DNA of 64,000 nucleotides from Panorpa germanica (GCA_963678705.1 OY783216.1:6510001-6574000); one strand, 5' to 3'. Positions 24,124 through 36,926 are shown, counted from the stretch's first letter. Program-made: numbers and translations. The notes: a model not told the origin generated them from the sequence alone.

Positions 24124-25834
24124 TTCAACAACAAAAAAAACACGGTTAAAATTCTAACAGAGGTGTGGCAAATCGGGAATCATTCCAGGAATTACACATT
24201 ATAATATAGTAAGGCTGTAACGATTTTGATATCAACGGCTTGAAAAACACTTCGAATTCATTAATTGTGACAAGGATATTAAGAATTCTACGCCCAACAG
24301 CGATTCCAAGAATAAAAAGATAACCACTTTAATAAGAAAAGATGTTTAGTCGTTTTCTTCTCCACTCTTGTGATAAAGATAATATTTTATTATTGCAGCA
24401 GATAAAGTAAGGTTTCAGTTAAATAAAAAAATATTAATTTCCTGTTGCAAAGCACATACCACCGATAGCTTGGCGCCATTGTTGTTGCGATAAACAGGTC
24501 CAATCCAGTCTGCTGTTAATAATTAAGCTGCATTTTCAAATAATTGGTTATAATTAAAACGCCACATGTGAGTCAAGTTAAAAGTCACAGTAAAAAGTAA
24601 AGTTAAAAATATGTATTGTAAGTAAGTATATATATGTATGTAAGTAAGTACTGTATTTTCTGTTAAGAAAAAAAGTTGTTCGCAATAGACATAACAAAAC
24701 TTAATAAAAATATATCCCTGTCTAAAAAGAAAAATGAAAAAGACGTGCCTAGAATTAAATTTGTCACTAATTTTGTAAGCATTTTCTAAAGGTCACGTTT
24801 TTAAAAGAATTTAAGGAATCTGAAGAACGTCTTAAAGCTCTAATAATTTAAATATCTCGGCTACAAATCTGACTCAATGCTCATGCAGTTAAAGCAAATT
24901 CAAAGTCATGCTTGCACATAGGTACCGAATCAATCATGGTGAACTAATTATTGTAGAAGCAGATATTATATGATGTTGGCAAAGTTCTAATGAGTCATAA
25001 CTCTTTCAGGATAAATGTGTCATAAATTTTATATAAAACACGGATCAAAAGTATAACAAAGGCGAGCATAAACAACCCCAGTTCTGACAGCTTTGATAAA
25101 AAATATCGGGAAATATTTATTGGCATATCTTTGAGAAGTAGAAACACATATAGACATTTATATTTCTCAAAAGATTTGGGATGAGATGAAACAAAATGTA
25201 ACAGGAATTGATAAATGCTGCTTCAACATCAGTGCAATATCAATATTCTTATAATCGATGTATAATACTTATATTTATCCACCAGAGTACATATTTACAA
25301 ACAATTTTCTACAAAACAAATACCCTTTCCTAAGTATTATTATTATGAAATAGAATTACCCGTTAAACCAATTATGTACTTTCCATTGTTAAAAAATAAC
25401 AATATAAAACAAGCCTCATAGTACTTCGTTACACAACAATACAGCACATAGTCAGACAAAAGATATTTGATTACATTAACTAAAACAATTTGCAACTGAT
25501 TAAAAAGATTAAATGCCTGTCTAATAAACGAGAAAACTGTCATAACTTGTGTAAAACAAACAAGCCGTATGCCTGCGCCTGCGTGTGTAGTAGGTTACTT
25601 TCTAAATACTTGCAGCATTATTATGCATTTCGCAAGGAATATAAATTAATGCAAGTTATTCGCGAATATGAAACAAAAAATATAAATTGAACAACCAGAA
25701 GAATTCAACACGTGAAAAAATGAGAGCCATCGTACATTCCTCCAACAGAATCAAGGTAAACAACATCAGAAAATAAAACATAACCTAACAAAAAATGCCG
25801 TATATAAAAAAAATTATAACAAAAGAAAATGTAC
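24124..25834. other. intron, nothing recognised
   Basis: AT-rich, no repeat family recognised. Small ORFs at 25343-25690 lack domain signals and overlap on opposite strands. Confidence 0.5.
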
Positions 25835-25912
25835 CTGAGAATCACTTCTAAAGTGATTATTTGGTAGAGTCGGTGAAACTGCAACCTGTGGCACAGGACC
25901 ATGCGTATCCAT
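25835..25912 (-). CDS. pyd: pyd candidate alternative first exon E
   Basis: ATG at 25912-25910 opens 26 codons, beginning MDTHGPVPQVAVSPTLPN and ending FRSDSQ, followed by CAG|GTACAT (donor at 25834). The exon ends in phase 0, as the PDZ1 acceptor at 2228 requires. An in-frame TAA lies six codons upstream of the ATG, which marks it as a start and not an internal exon. The peptide is Pro/Ser-rich, like other Pyd N-termini in this locus, and has a higher G+C content than its surroundings. An untagged 5' UTR must lie upstream; no clear initiator was seen. Confidence 0.68.
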
Positions 25913-27142
25913 ATCACCAAATAACACTGTTTATTTAAAAAAGCAGCACTTAATTTTAAAATTCCACATAGCGTCTCTGTCAACAAGCATCTAACCACAA
26001 AATGTACAACAAAAACTAGCGAAACTAACACACCACAAAACTATTCACACTTAAACTAAACTAACTAACTATTAAAAAATTAGCGGTTTAGACATAAATC
26101 AATAATTATTAGTATTTACTTATATTTGTTCTTATTATTAATCAAGATGGATGCTATAGCTTGTCCAAAACAGACGCGTTTCAAGATTTTCAAACCTAAC
26201 CAAGTTTAAACCTGAAACAACTCCGAGAGAACATTCAAAAGTGGTTTTTAAATTGTTGTATTTTAAAAGCAGCTGATAAATGTATAGAATTAGTTGTTTA
26301 ATATGGTGCATGGTATAGGAATGAAAGAGATAGTGATAGCGATGGTTTGTTTTTTACGGATTGAAGCACAGGTTACTTTCTCCCACTACACGACAAGAAG
26401 TTAAGACGGAGCAAAGCAGTGACGTACTAAGGTTAATTCTCTTAATAAAATAATAAAAAAACATTATAATTATAAGTAATATTGTATTAAAGAAAATAAT
26501 CGTAAAATAATAATTAGAGCTAAGCCGGTCATAAAGAAAGCTTTAAAATCTAGATTAAATGGTGACTTATACTGATCGCCGCATAAAACAAACGCCCAGT
26601 CCAAAGTACAACATGGCTGCTCTGAGATTTGAACTCAGAAGTGCCTTAATTGACTCACCAATCATTACAAAAACTAAACATTTGATCAAATGAATCAAAA
26701 CCGATTAATAAAAATAATAACGAATAAAAAACTTATAATAAATACGCTATAAGCACCAATATTTTACAAATGGACATTCTATGACGTCATCATCGTGGCA
26801 TTTATGGAACTAATTAAATTAAATCTCGATCTTAAGGATTACAACCAGTTTTAATTTGAGGTAATAACCGGATAATTTATTGCTTCGGTAACTTTAGAAT
26901 ATTTTGTTAATTTGATCGTTGCACGCTACTGAAAGAAGAGACAATTGAAGATTTGAAAGACTGAGTACTGAGTTAAAAAGAGATAGATATATTTATCAAT
27001 TTTTAATGATTCTGTAACTAATAATTGTAAAAGAAGTAATGAAAGATCATTTAAATTTAACTACAAATTTACCGTTTTATTATTAATTTCTAATTTATTG
27101 ACTTATTGATTATCTTAAGACAAAATTAAAAATCTTAAAGCC
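25913..27142. other. intron upstream of first exon E
   Basis: Probably includes 5' UTR and promoter of that exon just above 25912, but no core promoter motif is convincing. Nothing else was seen. Confidence 0.4.
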
Positions 27143-27651
27143 TCATTCCCACTCACTGTTTATTTAATTTACTGTTTTTTTAATATTGTAATCAAGATTT
27201 CAGGTTTTCGTTTAAGCATTCCTTTTCACATTTGTGTTTTAATTTAAGTTTCGTTAATTTAGTTGGTGCGTATGCATCGATAGTAATATATATTTTGACA
27301 GTTCTTCAAAATTGTATGTGAAATAATTAAAATTTATATTTTTAATAACAATTAGTAATAGAAATTGTTTTCACTTCTATATTTTTCAAAAACTGACATT
27401 AAACTTCTTTTAAAAGTAAATGCTACTGCATTTTGACAGGTTGTCACATTTTGGAGGTTATAATATAAAATAGTTTTTCTTAATTTAATATTTTTAATTT
27501 AAAACATTGAACCTTGTAAGGTTCTAAGAAAAACTAATAAAACTTAAAAAATTAATTAAATTAAAAATGGTACTGTGAATGACTACGCGTAATGCTATAT
27601 ACTAAACACTTTAAATTAAATACAAAATAAAATTAAAGCGAGTGGGAATGA
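27143..27651. mobile_element. MITE with CATTCCCACTCA ends, copy 2
   Basis: About 509 bp from TCATTCCCACTCACTG to AAGCGAGTGGGAATGA, inverted ends. The right half (27340-27651) recurs in reverse at 48250-48580. Confidence 0.7.
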
Positions 27652-30029
27652 TACTTTAATAGCAAATTTTTTATTGCTACAGATGTCATCTGGATTCTTG
27701 ATATTAAAATCATTAATTGACTTAATAGAATCATAAACATTCTTTTTGAATTTTTAAAATCATAAAACGACCATTTAGGGATTAAAAGAGTTGTAAAATG
27801 ACCTTAGCAAACGAAATAGAATAATTTTGAAATGATTTATTAAAGTTTTGTCGGGCTGAAAAGTTGCTCACTGTTCAAAGTATGTAGTAAGAACAGTAAA
27901 CGGTATTTTTCAAGAACAGTAAGTGATTTTCTATAATGATATATACATATTCCCATTTTTAGTAGTGTTGAAGAAAAATGTAAAATATTCCTCGCCTCTT
28001 AGTATACTAAAGTATTTTTAGCGGCAAAGCTATATCCGTCAACGAATAAAACATGTTTTTTATCAAAACCTTCTACAGTACTATTTTATGGAAATTTACA
28101 GAAATATGGCAATTTCTAGTTGTGTAAATCAGACTTGATTGTTTTTTATTCATAGTCCTTCTCGAGGTCGCTTAGTTATTTTCTCTCTTTCTCTCCTTAA
28201 CATTATATATATGAAAATACGACTTGAAGTTTAATATAAAACTAACACTGTCTCTTTCTCACAACACTGACAAGTGCGTATAGGTAGAACTGACTGCACC
28301 TGCGTCTTCTCCTATGTATACATTTTTTTGCCTGGCGTAGGTAGAAAAGTATTGTAATTTTTTGTTATTTATTTACCAGATAACTTATACCAATAAAATA
28401 AATATATTCGATACTTTATGGTAAGTTTTTTGTTTAGTACAATCAGGTGTTCAAGGTGTATAAATATATATAGTAGTTTTATTAGAATATTAACTGATTT
28501 TATATTAATTAGATCAATTTCTTTAGATATTACTATTCTTATTAGTTGTCATAATTATCTTTAGTTGTTTTGCCATCAAATAAGAATGATCGAACGACAA
28601 ATTCGTCAAATAGTGACGTTAATTTCTAGGTTATGTTTACAAACATAACTTTACTGTCAAAATTCGCCCCGGGGCAGTTGCTCTGCTTGCCACCCCCTAA
28701 AACCACCTCTGTATCTGAGATTATACCCTACGTAACCTACGGAATCAGCAAGCTACTGAATAGCTTGATAAAATGTTTGAACTTATTACTGAAAAACATG
28801 TTTATGAATTTGTAAATAACATTTGGTCCAAAATGAACACACAAAAAATAAATCCACAGCAAAAGTTAAAGTGTAAAAGCAAAACAGAATTTTAAATACA
28901 AATATGTCGTATGAATGCATTGACGGCCAAATGAATTGCAAAAATTCTAAAACACATTATTTAAAATACATAATAAACTTGATGAAAATAGTTTTCGTTA
29001 GTTAGACATCTTAAGCTGGCATCACACGGCAATGTACTGCACGTTTTATTGCGGTATAAATCTTATCGAATAAACAATGGCGCATTCACACGACGTTTGT
29101 ACTTCAAAAAAACGTACACAGCTAAACACGCCTTAAGACTGTAATAGGCACCCTCAGGGGCGAACAGTTTCCTTTCGGGAAAAGCCTCAATAAAAGCGAA
29201 AACTAAAATAAAAACTAAAACAGTACTTTTATTAAGTGCTGTTATTTTCAGGGTCGTTCAACAAGAGGTGTCATTTTAAATCAACAGAAAAACGAAATAT
29301 TTTCGTAAAAAATGGTAACAATTTTATTTTAATCCAAAGTACAACTCTGAGGTTTGTAAAGGATGCGAAATTTAAAATGATATATCTTGTTGAAAAACTC
29401 TTTATTATGGAATTGTTTTATTGGCATATTTATTGATTTTTAAGTTACTCTTAACATATTTAAATAAATACTATATTTTTCCTGAGCCGCATCTTTGCCA
29501 CTTCTGCATTTAACGAAATAATATATGTACATTAACATATTTATATACATCTGTATGCAAAAACAGGTTTTAAATGTGTGGAGAATTAAATGCTTATCCC
29601 TTTAATTTTTTTTTTAAATCTCTTGCATTTAGTTGATGTTTTATATATGTTGGCAGAAGTGTTTAAATTTCACGTAGTGCGTACAGTCGTATAATCATAT
29701 GTTTATGCAAAACGTGTTGGATACAATTTTTGTTTATGGCGAATATTAATTGTGAATAGAATTATACACATGGTGAAAAAACTTTAGTTGATAGCAGAGC
29801 TGAAATTACTTTTAACGGGGCCTAGATTGAAATGCGGTTTTGCTATTCTATGATTTGATTGGTTTTGTTTTAAACAATTTATTTAATTTAGGCACACACT
29901 ACAGATGAAACTTAGCTTTGTCGTAAAAAGATTGATACAACGCTATTTAAAATGGTTAAACAAATTGAGGTTATGGTAACATTTGGGTAATGAACCATAT
30001 GCCTTCATTTCCATGTAAATTGTACTAAC
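27652..30029. other. intron, nothing recognised
   Basis: Contains a GC-rich spot at 28662-28705 (CGCCCCGGGGCAG) of unknown origin. ORFs of 60-66 codons here are unsupported. Confidence 0.45.
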
Positions 30030-30405
30030 ATTAACTAACATAGGCCTCAGTTTCAGCGATAACCTCTTGATTCGTGCGAAATTTCTTACCGGCGAGCATT
30101 TTTTTCAGGTCTGCGAACAGGCAGTAGTCGCTGGGAGTCAAATCTGGCGAATACGGTGGATGTGGGAGCAATTCGAAGTTCAATTCATGTAGTTTTGCCA
30201 TTGTTTTGATTGACTTGTGACACGGTGCGTTGTCTTGATGAAACAAAAAAATTTTCTTTGCCATATGCGGTCGTTTCTTTGCAATTTCGGCCTTCAAACG
30301 CTCCAATAACGCTATATAATATTCACTGTTAATGGTATTTCCTAGACACAATAAAACTAGCGCCATCTATGTGTTAGGCCCGGGACTTTTCAGCCCATGT
30401 GCTAC
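30030..30405 (-). mobile_element. mariner (irritans-like) element, internally deleted remnant
   Basis: On the minus strand the frame runs from the middle of a mariner transposase: NTINSEYYIALLERLKAEI, then FLFHQDNAPCHKS and LLPHPPYSPDLTPSDYCLF. The second and third catalytic Asp are separated by 34 residues (D34D), the mariner signature. The first catalytic region is missing. Upstream, 30369-30403 reads (minus) GGCTGAAAAGTCCCGGGCC followed by TAACACATAGATGGCGC, which is mariner 5' end/UTR sequence, so an internal deletion has fused the terminus to mid-protein. The C-terminal end is also lost after about 30031. It cannot encode an active transposase. Confidence 0.9.
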
Positions 30406-31257
30406 ATATTATATTATCAAACATAATATATTACTTTTAGCAAAATTCGTTTCCCAAATTATGTATTTTTTACTCTTATATCGAATACAGCCCTGGGTCG
30501 ATTTATACAGCTCACAATATCAGTTTAATATCGGATTAAATTACAAAAATGATTCTCTGAATAACACAACGCCCCCTTTTCTTGCTCGCATAAACAAAAC
30601 AATTATAAAAATAAATTGATACTTCATTAAATTGCAAACTTTTAATTATACACAGCGTTCATAGAGTTTTTGTTTTATCCAGAAAGAAATTCAATAGTTT
30701 GTGAAGCGAAGCGTTACTAATAGTCTTTAATAAAAAAAATCATAATTAATTTACTATTCCTAAGAAATTAATGAACTGAAAAATGCAAGACTATATAATA
30801 TCAAACACTATTTTTAAATATCTAAAGCAACTCGCTTTTTAAATATATATCTTAGAAAATCCGTAAATACCTTTCATATTTATGTGAACACCTTGCGATC
30901 AAAGTTGTCGTCAATTGAGCTATCCCGTTCGATATTTTATTCTCAGGTTAAATCGCAAGCATGGTCGTTTTGAATAGGTTGATTGAACAAAGGCTGTAAG
31001 CATATTTGTACAGCATTCTTCACCCAATACACTGCACCACAATACAATTTTAAATTTGCTAAATAACTTCTTAATTTATGACATTAACTACAGTTAAACT
31101 ACAGTTATGGCATTAACCTAAAAAAGGGATTTTTGAACAATACTTTTCTCTACAACTGATCATAGTTATAAGGGTTAATTTAAGTGTGGTTATGATAATA
31201 AATAATGATGTAAATTATGATTAAATGAAAAAATAAAATCAATAAATAAAAACGCAC
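30406..31257. other. intron, nothing recognised
   Basis: AT-rich with no supported gene or repeat. Confidence 0.5.
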
Positions 31258-31410
31258 CCTACGCCTTCGACGACGTTCCTTCGTAGGGCCCCCATATAAT
31301 AGATCTTCCACACGCTTCCTTGGGATGGGGGCATGACCATGATGAATCCCATGAGAGCTATAAGACAGCTTCGCTGGTTTTTGTCCAGTTATCCATTCGC
31401 GTAGCTTCAT
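31258..31410 (-). CDS. pyd: pyd candidate alternative first exon D (basic)
   Basis: ATG at 31410-31408 opens 51 codons: MKLREWITGQKPAKLSYSSH, a His/Gly/Pro stretch, RKRVEDLLYGG and an arginine run directly before CGTAGG|GTGCGT (donor at 31257). The exon ends in phase 0, compatible with the PDZ1 acceptor. In-frame TAA upstream supports the ATG. G+C content is clearly higher than in the flanks, as for the known pyd exons. A basic N-terminus could bind membrane or nucleic acid, but that is speculation. Alternatively it belongs to another minus-strand gene. Confidence 0.6.
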
Positions 31411-33599
31411 TTTGAACTTTATTTTAAATCGTTTTTTTAATTATAAATCATCACAAGAAGCACTAATATTTACACCGTTCTGAAGATGTTTTTGAGTACG
31501 ATTGTTCATCTTATTGCTTCATTAAAAAACAAATAATGTTTTATTTAGATTCCATGCATGGCACTACTTTCAACTACTTCTAAATTTTGAATCAAAATCA
31601 AACTTCAGGGACAAATTTCAGGAACTCCTCCCTATATATATCTATATATAATTAAGGTAATTTAGAAGTCAGTAAATTGATTTTAATTTTAATCTTAACT
31701 CTGTGTCGAATTTGGTAAAGTTGAAAGAACATAAAATTAATCGTATCTTTTGACAGATTTTATGTTCATCACTTTGATAAATAAATTTGAAGACACTAAA
31801 ATATGTTTTAATTGTAAACTGTGAATATAATAAAAAATATATATAAATGACCATACAATTTATGAGCTATTAAAAATAATTGAACAGAAAAACTTTTCAA
31901 AAATAACGTACTAAATATTCAATTTAAATAACAAGATATTTAAAATGTTACTTAGTGTTATAATAATATAAAAATATCCAGTGGCAGCTCGTAAGAAATT
32001 GAAGAGGTGGGACTGTAGCTCGGTGTAATTCAAGTGGCTCTTTTTTAATACTATACATGAATTTAAAATAAATTTACATTACCAATAATAAATTTACCCA
32101 ATGCATCTAAGAACGTTCAATCCTAAAAGGGTAAGTGTACAAACGACGTTAGTATTTTCCAATGTTAGTTTACTTTTCTCGTTGTTTTACAGTTTTTTCA
32201 TGGATAAAATAAATGTTTTATGTAATTTAATATATTATTTCTTAGATTATATATATATAGATTTATATATATATAGATATTTTTTTATTAGTTCATTTTT
32301 TTACTACAATAAGTTTTTGAAGATGGGAGACAATTCAACGGTTGCGCACCGTAAATTCTCTTTTTGACACTAATTATTATTAACTAATATTAATTATTAT
32401 TTCATAACTTTTGTATTTTCATAAATAAAAACTTATTTTGTGCCGAATAATCACCGTTTCGTTTATTATTACATGCCAGAATCCGTAAAATATTCCCCAC
32501 TTTCAGGTGCACAAATAATTCAAATTTTTGGAGCCTCGCCAAAGGCATTACATTCTTTCGAAAGGTTATAGTCTAAAATAAAGAATTCTACAACTCGAAA
32601 AACTCAACTGTTCCCTCAAAGACCCAGTGTACACACCATGCATCGAAAAATATAGTGTTCACATGGAGTGTTAATTAATTTTAAGCAACACAACAAATTG
32701 ACCCGTGCGCACAAAATGCACAGCGCATAACCAATACCAATTGAAGATTTCATGTGATCGTCTAAAAAACTTTTAAAATTTATAGCAGTGATAAACGAAC
32801 CGCCACTGAATATGTCGTAAGTTTGAAAAAACAAAAATGTTTAAATTTTATAAATAAAATGAATATATTACAGATTTAATTGCATTGGACACGCACATTT
32901 TAAAATGCACTCAAGAAATGTACCAAGTACCAACAACTACAGAGTGTCACCGGATGCAGTGAGCTAGTTGCGAGATTTAAAGAACCAGACAGGCCCTGTT
33001 CACGCACACCATGCTAAACACACAATCTAATCTCCAGGTTATGTATTTAAATGAACGATTTACACAATTTCTATACTGTACTTGTATCTATGAAACTAAC
33101 CATGTTCACATCAGTCTACCTGACTGACACACTGAACGTGAACTTTTTAAACCAGTTTATTTTGCGTTGTTATTTTACGTAAATAATAAATAAAGAAAAT
33201 CAATTCGACTGTTTTACGCGTTGTTGATCTTCCATAGCATATACTTTTTATTTTCACTTTATATTCTGTACAAAGATGTTTTATTTTATAGATGTAAAAC
33301 TAACGTTATCACTTTGAGTTGATTGATATACTAAACATAATTAAATGCGATCATTTCGTGGGAGTACAGCACGGGAATTATGGGGTTGCTGTGTTACAAT
33401 AACTATTTTTAGGAAGATAACGTTCAAAGTTAATATACAAGGCATTTGGGATTTGGAAAATTCATGATAATAATATCCAGCTAACATTTTATTATTTACC
33501 GTAATTTAACTTATATAAGTATTAAAGACAATAACATTTTTTAAATAAAATATTAATTTAATATGTAACATATAATAGTTAGCATAAAAAACATTATAT
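31411..33599. other. intron with a second TCAGT promoter-like motif
   Basis: Mostly AT-rich. The motif at 33119-33139 is listed separately. ORFs of 61-88 codons here have no recognisable content. Confidence 0.4.
33119..33139 (-). promoter_or_regulatory. candidate initiator element, near-copy of 3258-3278
   Basis: On the minus strand ACGTTCAGTGTGTCAGTCAGG contains two TCAGT initiator cores and matches the block at 3258-3278 at 18 of 21 positions. It could start a transcript leading to first exon D 1.7 kb downstream, through a non-coding leader. The sequence does not prove this. Confidence 0.3.
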
Positions 33600-33811
33600 A
33601 TAGTTCAAATTATGAGAGTTCGGCGGCGACTCATAATTAAAACAAGTAGTGGAGTATAAACTGCTGATTTAGTTAAAAAGCACTCACTTATTTTTATAAT
33701 GGAAATAGAAACGAACAAGATAAAATTCATTATCGTATTATAGATTTATACCGCTCTTATAATCTCTTTTTAAGTATAAGTCGCCGCCGAACTCTCGTAA
33801 TTTGGACTATA
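33600..33811. mobile_element. MITE with TTCGGCGGCGACT inverted ends, copy 1
   Basis: A 212-bp element. Left TAGTTCAAATTATGAGAGTT continues CGGCGGCGACT; right AGTCGCCGCCGAACTCTCG continues TAATTTGGACTATA. The inverted ends are about 37 bp long. A second copy lies at 57867-58083. Confidence 0.85.
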
Positions 33812-35156
33812 CGTCAAAAAACATGCATTTTGTCGAAAGTTTAGTTATTTTATATAACATGAACTTTGTGATCTTTTCGTTAAATTAATTTTACATATAT
33901 GTAACTATTTTATTAATTTTAGTAGTAGTGTAGTTACATTTGGGTAATATTTCACCCCAGCGAAACCAAATAATATTTATTCTAAACAGGTCTAAATAGA
34001 TCCTTTATTATCATAGAATCCTAATACTTCTTAAGATTCTTTAATTCTTAAAAATGTTCACTGAAGAAGTTCTATGATTTTATGATTATATTAAGTAATA
34101 ATGTTTCTTGACAATCGTGTGGTACAATATTTTTATACATAAATCCAATATCAAAATATTAAGTAAACACCCGCCGAATTCAAATGGTCTTTAAAATAAA
34201 TTTCCAGCAATTTGAAACACTAGAAGTGCTATTGGTGGGCGTTTCATTTTGATAATATGCGCATTTAATACATATAGAAACCTTATAAATCAATTTTATG
34301 TTAATCAATTTATTCAAAACCGCCCACTGGCATACACTTGTTTGTATCAATAGTAAAATTTAATGAAAATTAAATTATAAAAATAATGACATGCTAAAAT
34401 GATTAGAAAAAGTAAGTATTCACACCTTCGTTATGGAAGTATAAAGGTGTGAATATATGCTACTATATTCATTTCTTCTAGACAAAAATACTATCGTAAA
34501 GTAAAACATCGTAAACTTAATTAATTAATAGTAATTTATATGATATACATTACAAAGTTCTAGCATCAGTTATCGGGATTTAATATTAAAAAAATATAGA
34601 AGAAATATAAGTGTAAGTGTTGTTGCCACAAATAGGCGTTTTATGACAGAAGACAAAAACCAGTCACAAAAATAAAATTTGTCATATTTTAATTAAAGTC
34701 AATTTGAAATTATATTATAATAATAATAAATAAGTAGTGAGCCACCGTTTTGCTCAGTTTGTTGAGGAATTGACGTTAAGTTGTTGCTTTGACTTTGATT
34801 CTACGCGTTATAGATGGAAGTTGTTGGTGTGAGGAATAGCATCGCAAATAGTCCAACGTTAAATAGAAATTAGGAATGATAATGAAACCCAACTTTATAT
34901 ATAAATAAAATTCAGATGATAAAAATATGTTCTGCACATATCACTTAGCAAATAAACACACCATTGTTCCTATCAAAGAATTCTACTTTATCTTCAAAAT
35001 CAATACTGATAAAGTTCAACACAATATTTTCAGTAAGTCATTTCGGTCTTTCTAAAACAAAAATATAAAAACCATGTGTCCTTTATAATTACAAAATTTA
35101 AATGTTTAAAATACATAAAAAAAATCGAAAAAAATATTAAAAAGTGAATAATAAAA
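33812..35156. other. sequence upstream of the nested thioredoxin gene
   Basis: AT-rich. A plus-strand TCAGT initiator core at 34754-34758 (TGCTCAGTTTG), about 400 nt before the ATG at 35157, is a candidate transcription start. A short upstream ORF beginning at 34814 could lie in the leader. Confidence 0.35.
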
Positions 35157-35500
35157 ATGTTTCTACCAAGAAGTTTAAAACTAAGTCCAATATTAGTATT
35201 TACAAATTTTGTTCTGACATTATGGGCTAGCGGACAAATTGATCGTGCACATGGATTTGGCGTGAGATATAACTGGGTCCCGTCTTTGCAAGCTGGATTA
35301 CAAATATCCCGGGATGAAAATAAACCAATGATGCTCATCATACACAAATCTTGGTGCCGCGCTTGTAAACAATTGGCACCTAAGTTTGCTAACAATTCAA
35401 GAATTGTAAAATTAAGTTACAATTTTGTTATGGTTAATTTGATGGATAATCAAGAACCTCACGAAAGGAAATATGCGCCAGATGGTAAATATATTCCAAG
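35157..35500 (+). CDS. TXNDC12: TXNDC12/ERp18-like ER thioredoxin, first exon copy A
   Basis: ATG at 35157 opens 114 codons plus two bases. Residues 1-26 form a signal peptide (basic MFLPRSLK, then hydrophobic LVFTNFVLTLWASG). The thioredoxin-fold core follows, with MMLIIHKSWCRACKQLAPKF, NFVMVNLMDNQEP and APDGKYIP. IIHKSWC-AC, NFVMVNL and PDG-YIPR are the signatures of the TXNDC12/AGR family, small ER-lumen thiol oxidoreductases or chaperones; the active site here is CRAC. The donor AAG|GTCAGT at 35500/35501 leaves phase 2, which joins the shared exon at 38738 to give a 171-residue protein, the usual family length. The gene lies in a pyd intron on the opposite strand. Confidence 0.9.
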
Positions 35501-36221
35501 GTCAGTATTTTTCAATAACGTTTTTAGTTTATTTACTGTCTTAGATATTTTAACAATAATAAAAATAATAAACAGTGACCTTGATATTTTATTTTTGGAC
35601 TATATAAATTAGTACGTCGTTTGAAATTATTAGGAATCTGATGTAGACAAGAATAATTTTGTTTTTGATGTTATTTGGATTACATATTAATCAGGGGCAA
35701 ACCGAGTAATTTATTTGGACTGTCTCCACTGAAAATTTATTACGCATACATTTCGGAATAGGAATGCACATATACAGATACAGGGTTTGAGCTCGGTGGT
35801 CGAGTTAGATACGACATAGTACCCACAAGTAATTTGAGATGCGAGTTATTTGTATTTCCCCAACTAGAAAAATATTCCCACGCCGACACTGAATAATAAT
35901 ATTAGATAAATATTTAGATGAAGTAATATTAACAAATATATATATATGCATGTGTATTTGTAGATTCCGTCTTTCGTAGATAGTACACTGTCATTATTGT
36001 CAAGCAAATGACGTTTTTCTCATTGACTCCAATACTCCATCGTTCCGTCCTTCTGTCCTTGGAATGTCCATGTGCATTCTTTTAATCAATTAGTTTTGAT
36101 CAGCAAGTGGCACTTCATTTGACTGTGGAATGTTGATATAATTGTGTATTATAATTCTATCAGTGGCGGATTGGTCATTGTGCCAGTTTGCTTGTGGCCC
36201 GTAATGGCGGAACAATGACTG
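35501..36221. other. intron of nested gene before copy B
   Basis: AT-rich. No further exon or repeat was recognised before the MITE fragment at 36222. Confidence 0.5.
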
Positions 36222-36430
36222 AATGGGCTTGTGTCTTAATTTCTATAAAAGTGTACTATATATTGATAAAGTGGGTTACTAGAACCTCAAATGTTCAATT
36301 ATTTTATAAAATAACTCCTTCTATGTTAGGAGATATTGACAATTAAAAAAGTCATTTTTTCTCTTTAATTATTAAAGGGATTCAACGTTGGACAACATTC
36401 CAACTGCATGTGACATCACAGCCACTACAA
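36222..36430 (+). mobile_element. MITE family A, copy 5 (right part missing)
   Basis: Starts with the family A end AATGGGCTTGTGTC and runs through TAATTTCTATAAAAGTGTAC and CCTCAAATGTTC to about 36430. There it stops exactly where homology between the exon B and exon C segments begins. Confidence 0.75.
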
Positions 36431-36543
36431 ATGACATTTGGGAATGCTAGATTTTCAGAATATTAAAATAAATCAAAAACAAATTCTTGTTATTTTTACA
36501 AATTAAAAAAAAAATACAATTGAATATAAAAAAAATTAGCTCA

Positions 36544-36893
36544 ATGATAACAAAATACGTACACACAAAACTATTGCCTGTTTTAAATTCAAATTTGAAG
36601 CCGCAAAGACAAATAAAATATGGTTCGTGTCTAGGAGCTGGATTCGGTGATGTTTATAGTTGGCGTCCGACTTTAGAAGATGCTTTAAACGCGGCAAAAC
36701 AGAACAAAAGACCAGTTATGTTGATAATCCAAGAAGATTCATGTCCAGAGTGTCAAAAATTAGCAGAAAAATTTAGTAATTCTCCCCCAATTCTTAGATT
36801 AAGTGAATATTTTAATATGGTAACTTCTAATGATAACAAATTACCCTCTTTGAACAAACACGTTTACGCACCTGATGGAGAATATATCCCTAG
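36544..36893 (+). CDS. TXNDC12-like first exon copy B (CPEC active site)
   Basis: A diverged copy of exon A. From ATG 36544 it encodes 116 codons plus two bases: YSWRPTLEDALNAAKQNKRP, VMLIIQEDSCPECQKLAEKF and APDGEYIP. The CxxC is CPEC and the conserved Trp before it has become Ser. The exon ends CCTAG|GCAAGT, a consensus GC donor, in the same phase 2 and at the same codon as exon A, so it could splice to 38738. The N-terminus (MITKYVHTKLLPVLN) is basic and not clearly a signal peptide; an upstream in-frame ATG at 36487 adds a Lys/Ile-rich stretch. The open frame argues against simple decay, but expression is unproven. Confidence 0.72.
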
Positions 36894-36926
36894 GCAAGTA
36901 CTTTGCATGAAATTTGGAACCAATCG

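Noticed and set aside
26610-26660. tRNA-like T-arm (CTGAG TTCAAAT CTCAG on the minus strand)
   Set aside because: No anticodon arm and no matching 5' acceptor strand were found; at most a fragment of a tRNA-derived repeat or chance.
35030-35395. 121-codon minus-strand ORF over thioredoxin exon A
   Set aside because: Antisense shadow of a clearly conserved plus-strand coding exon.
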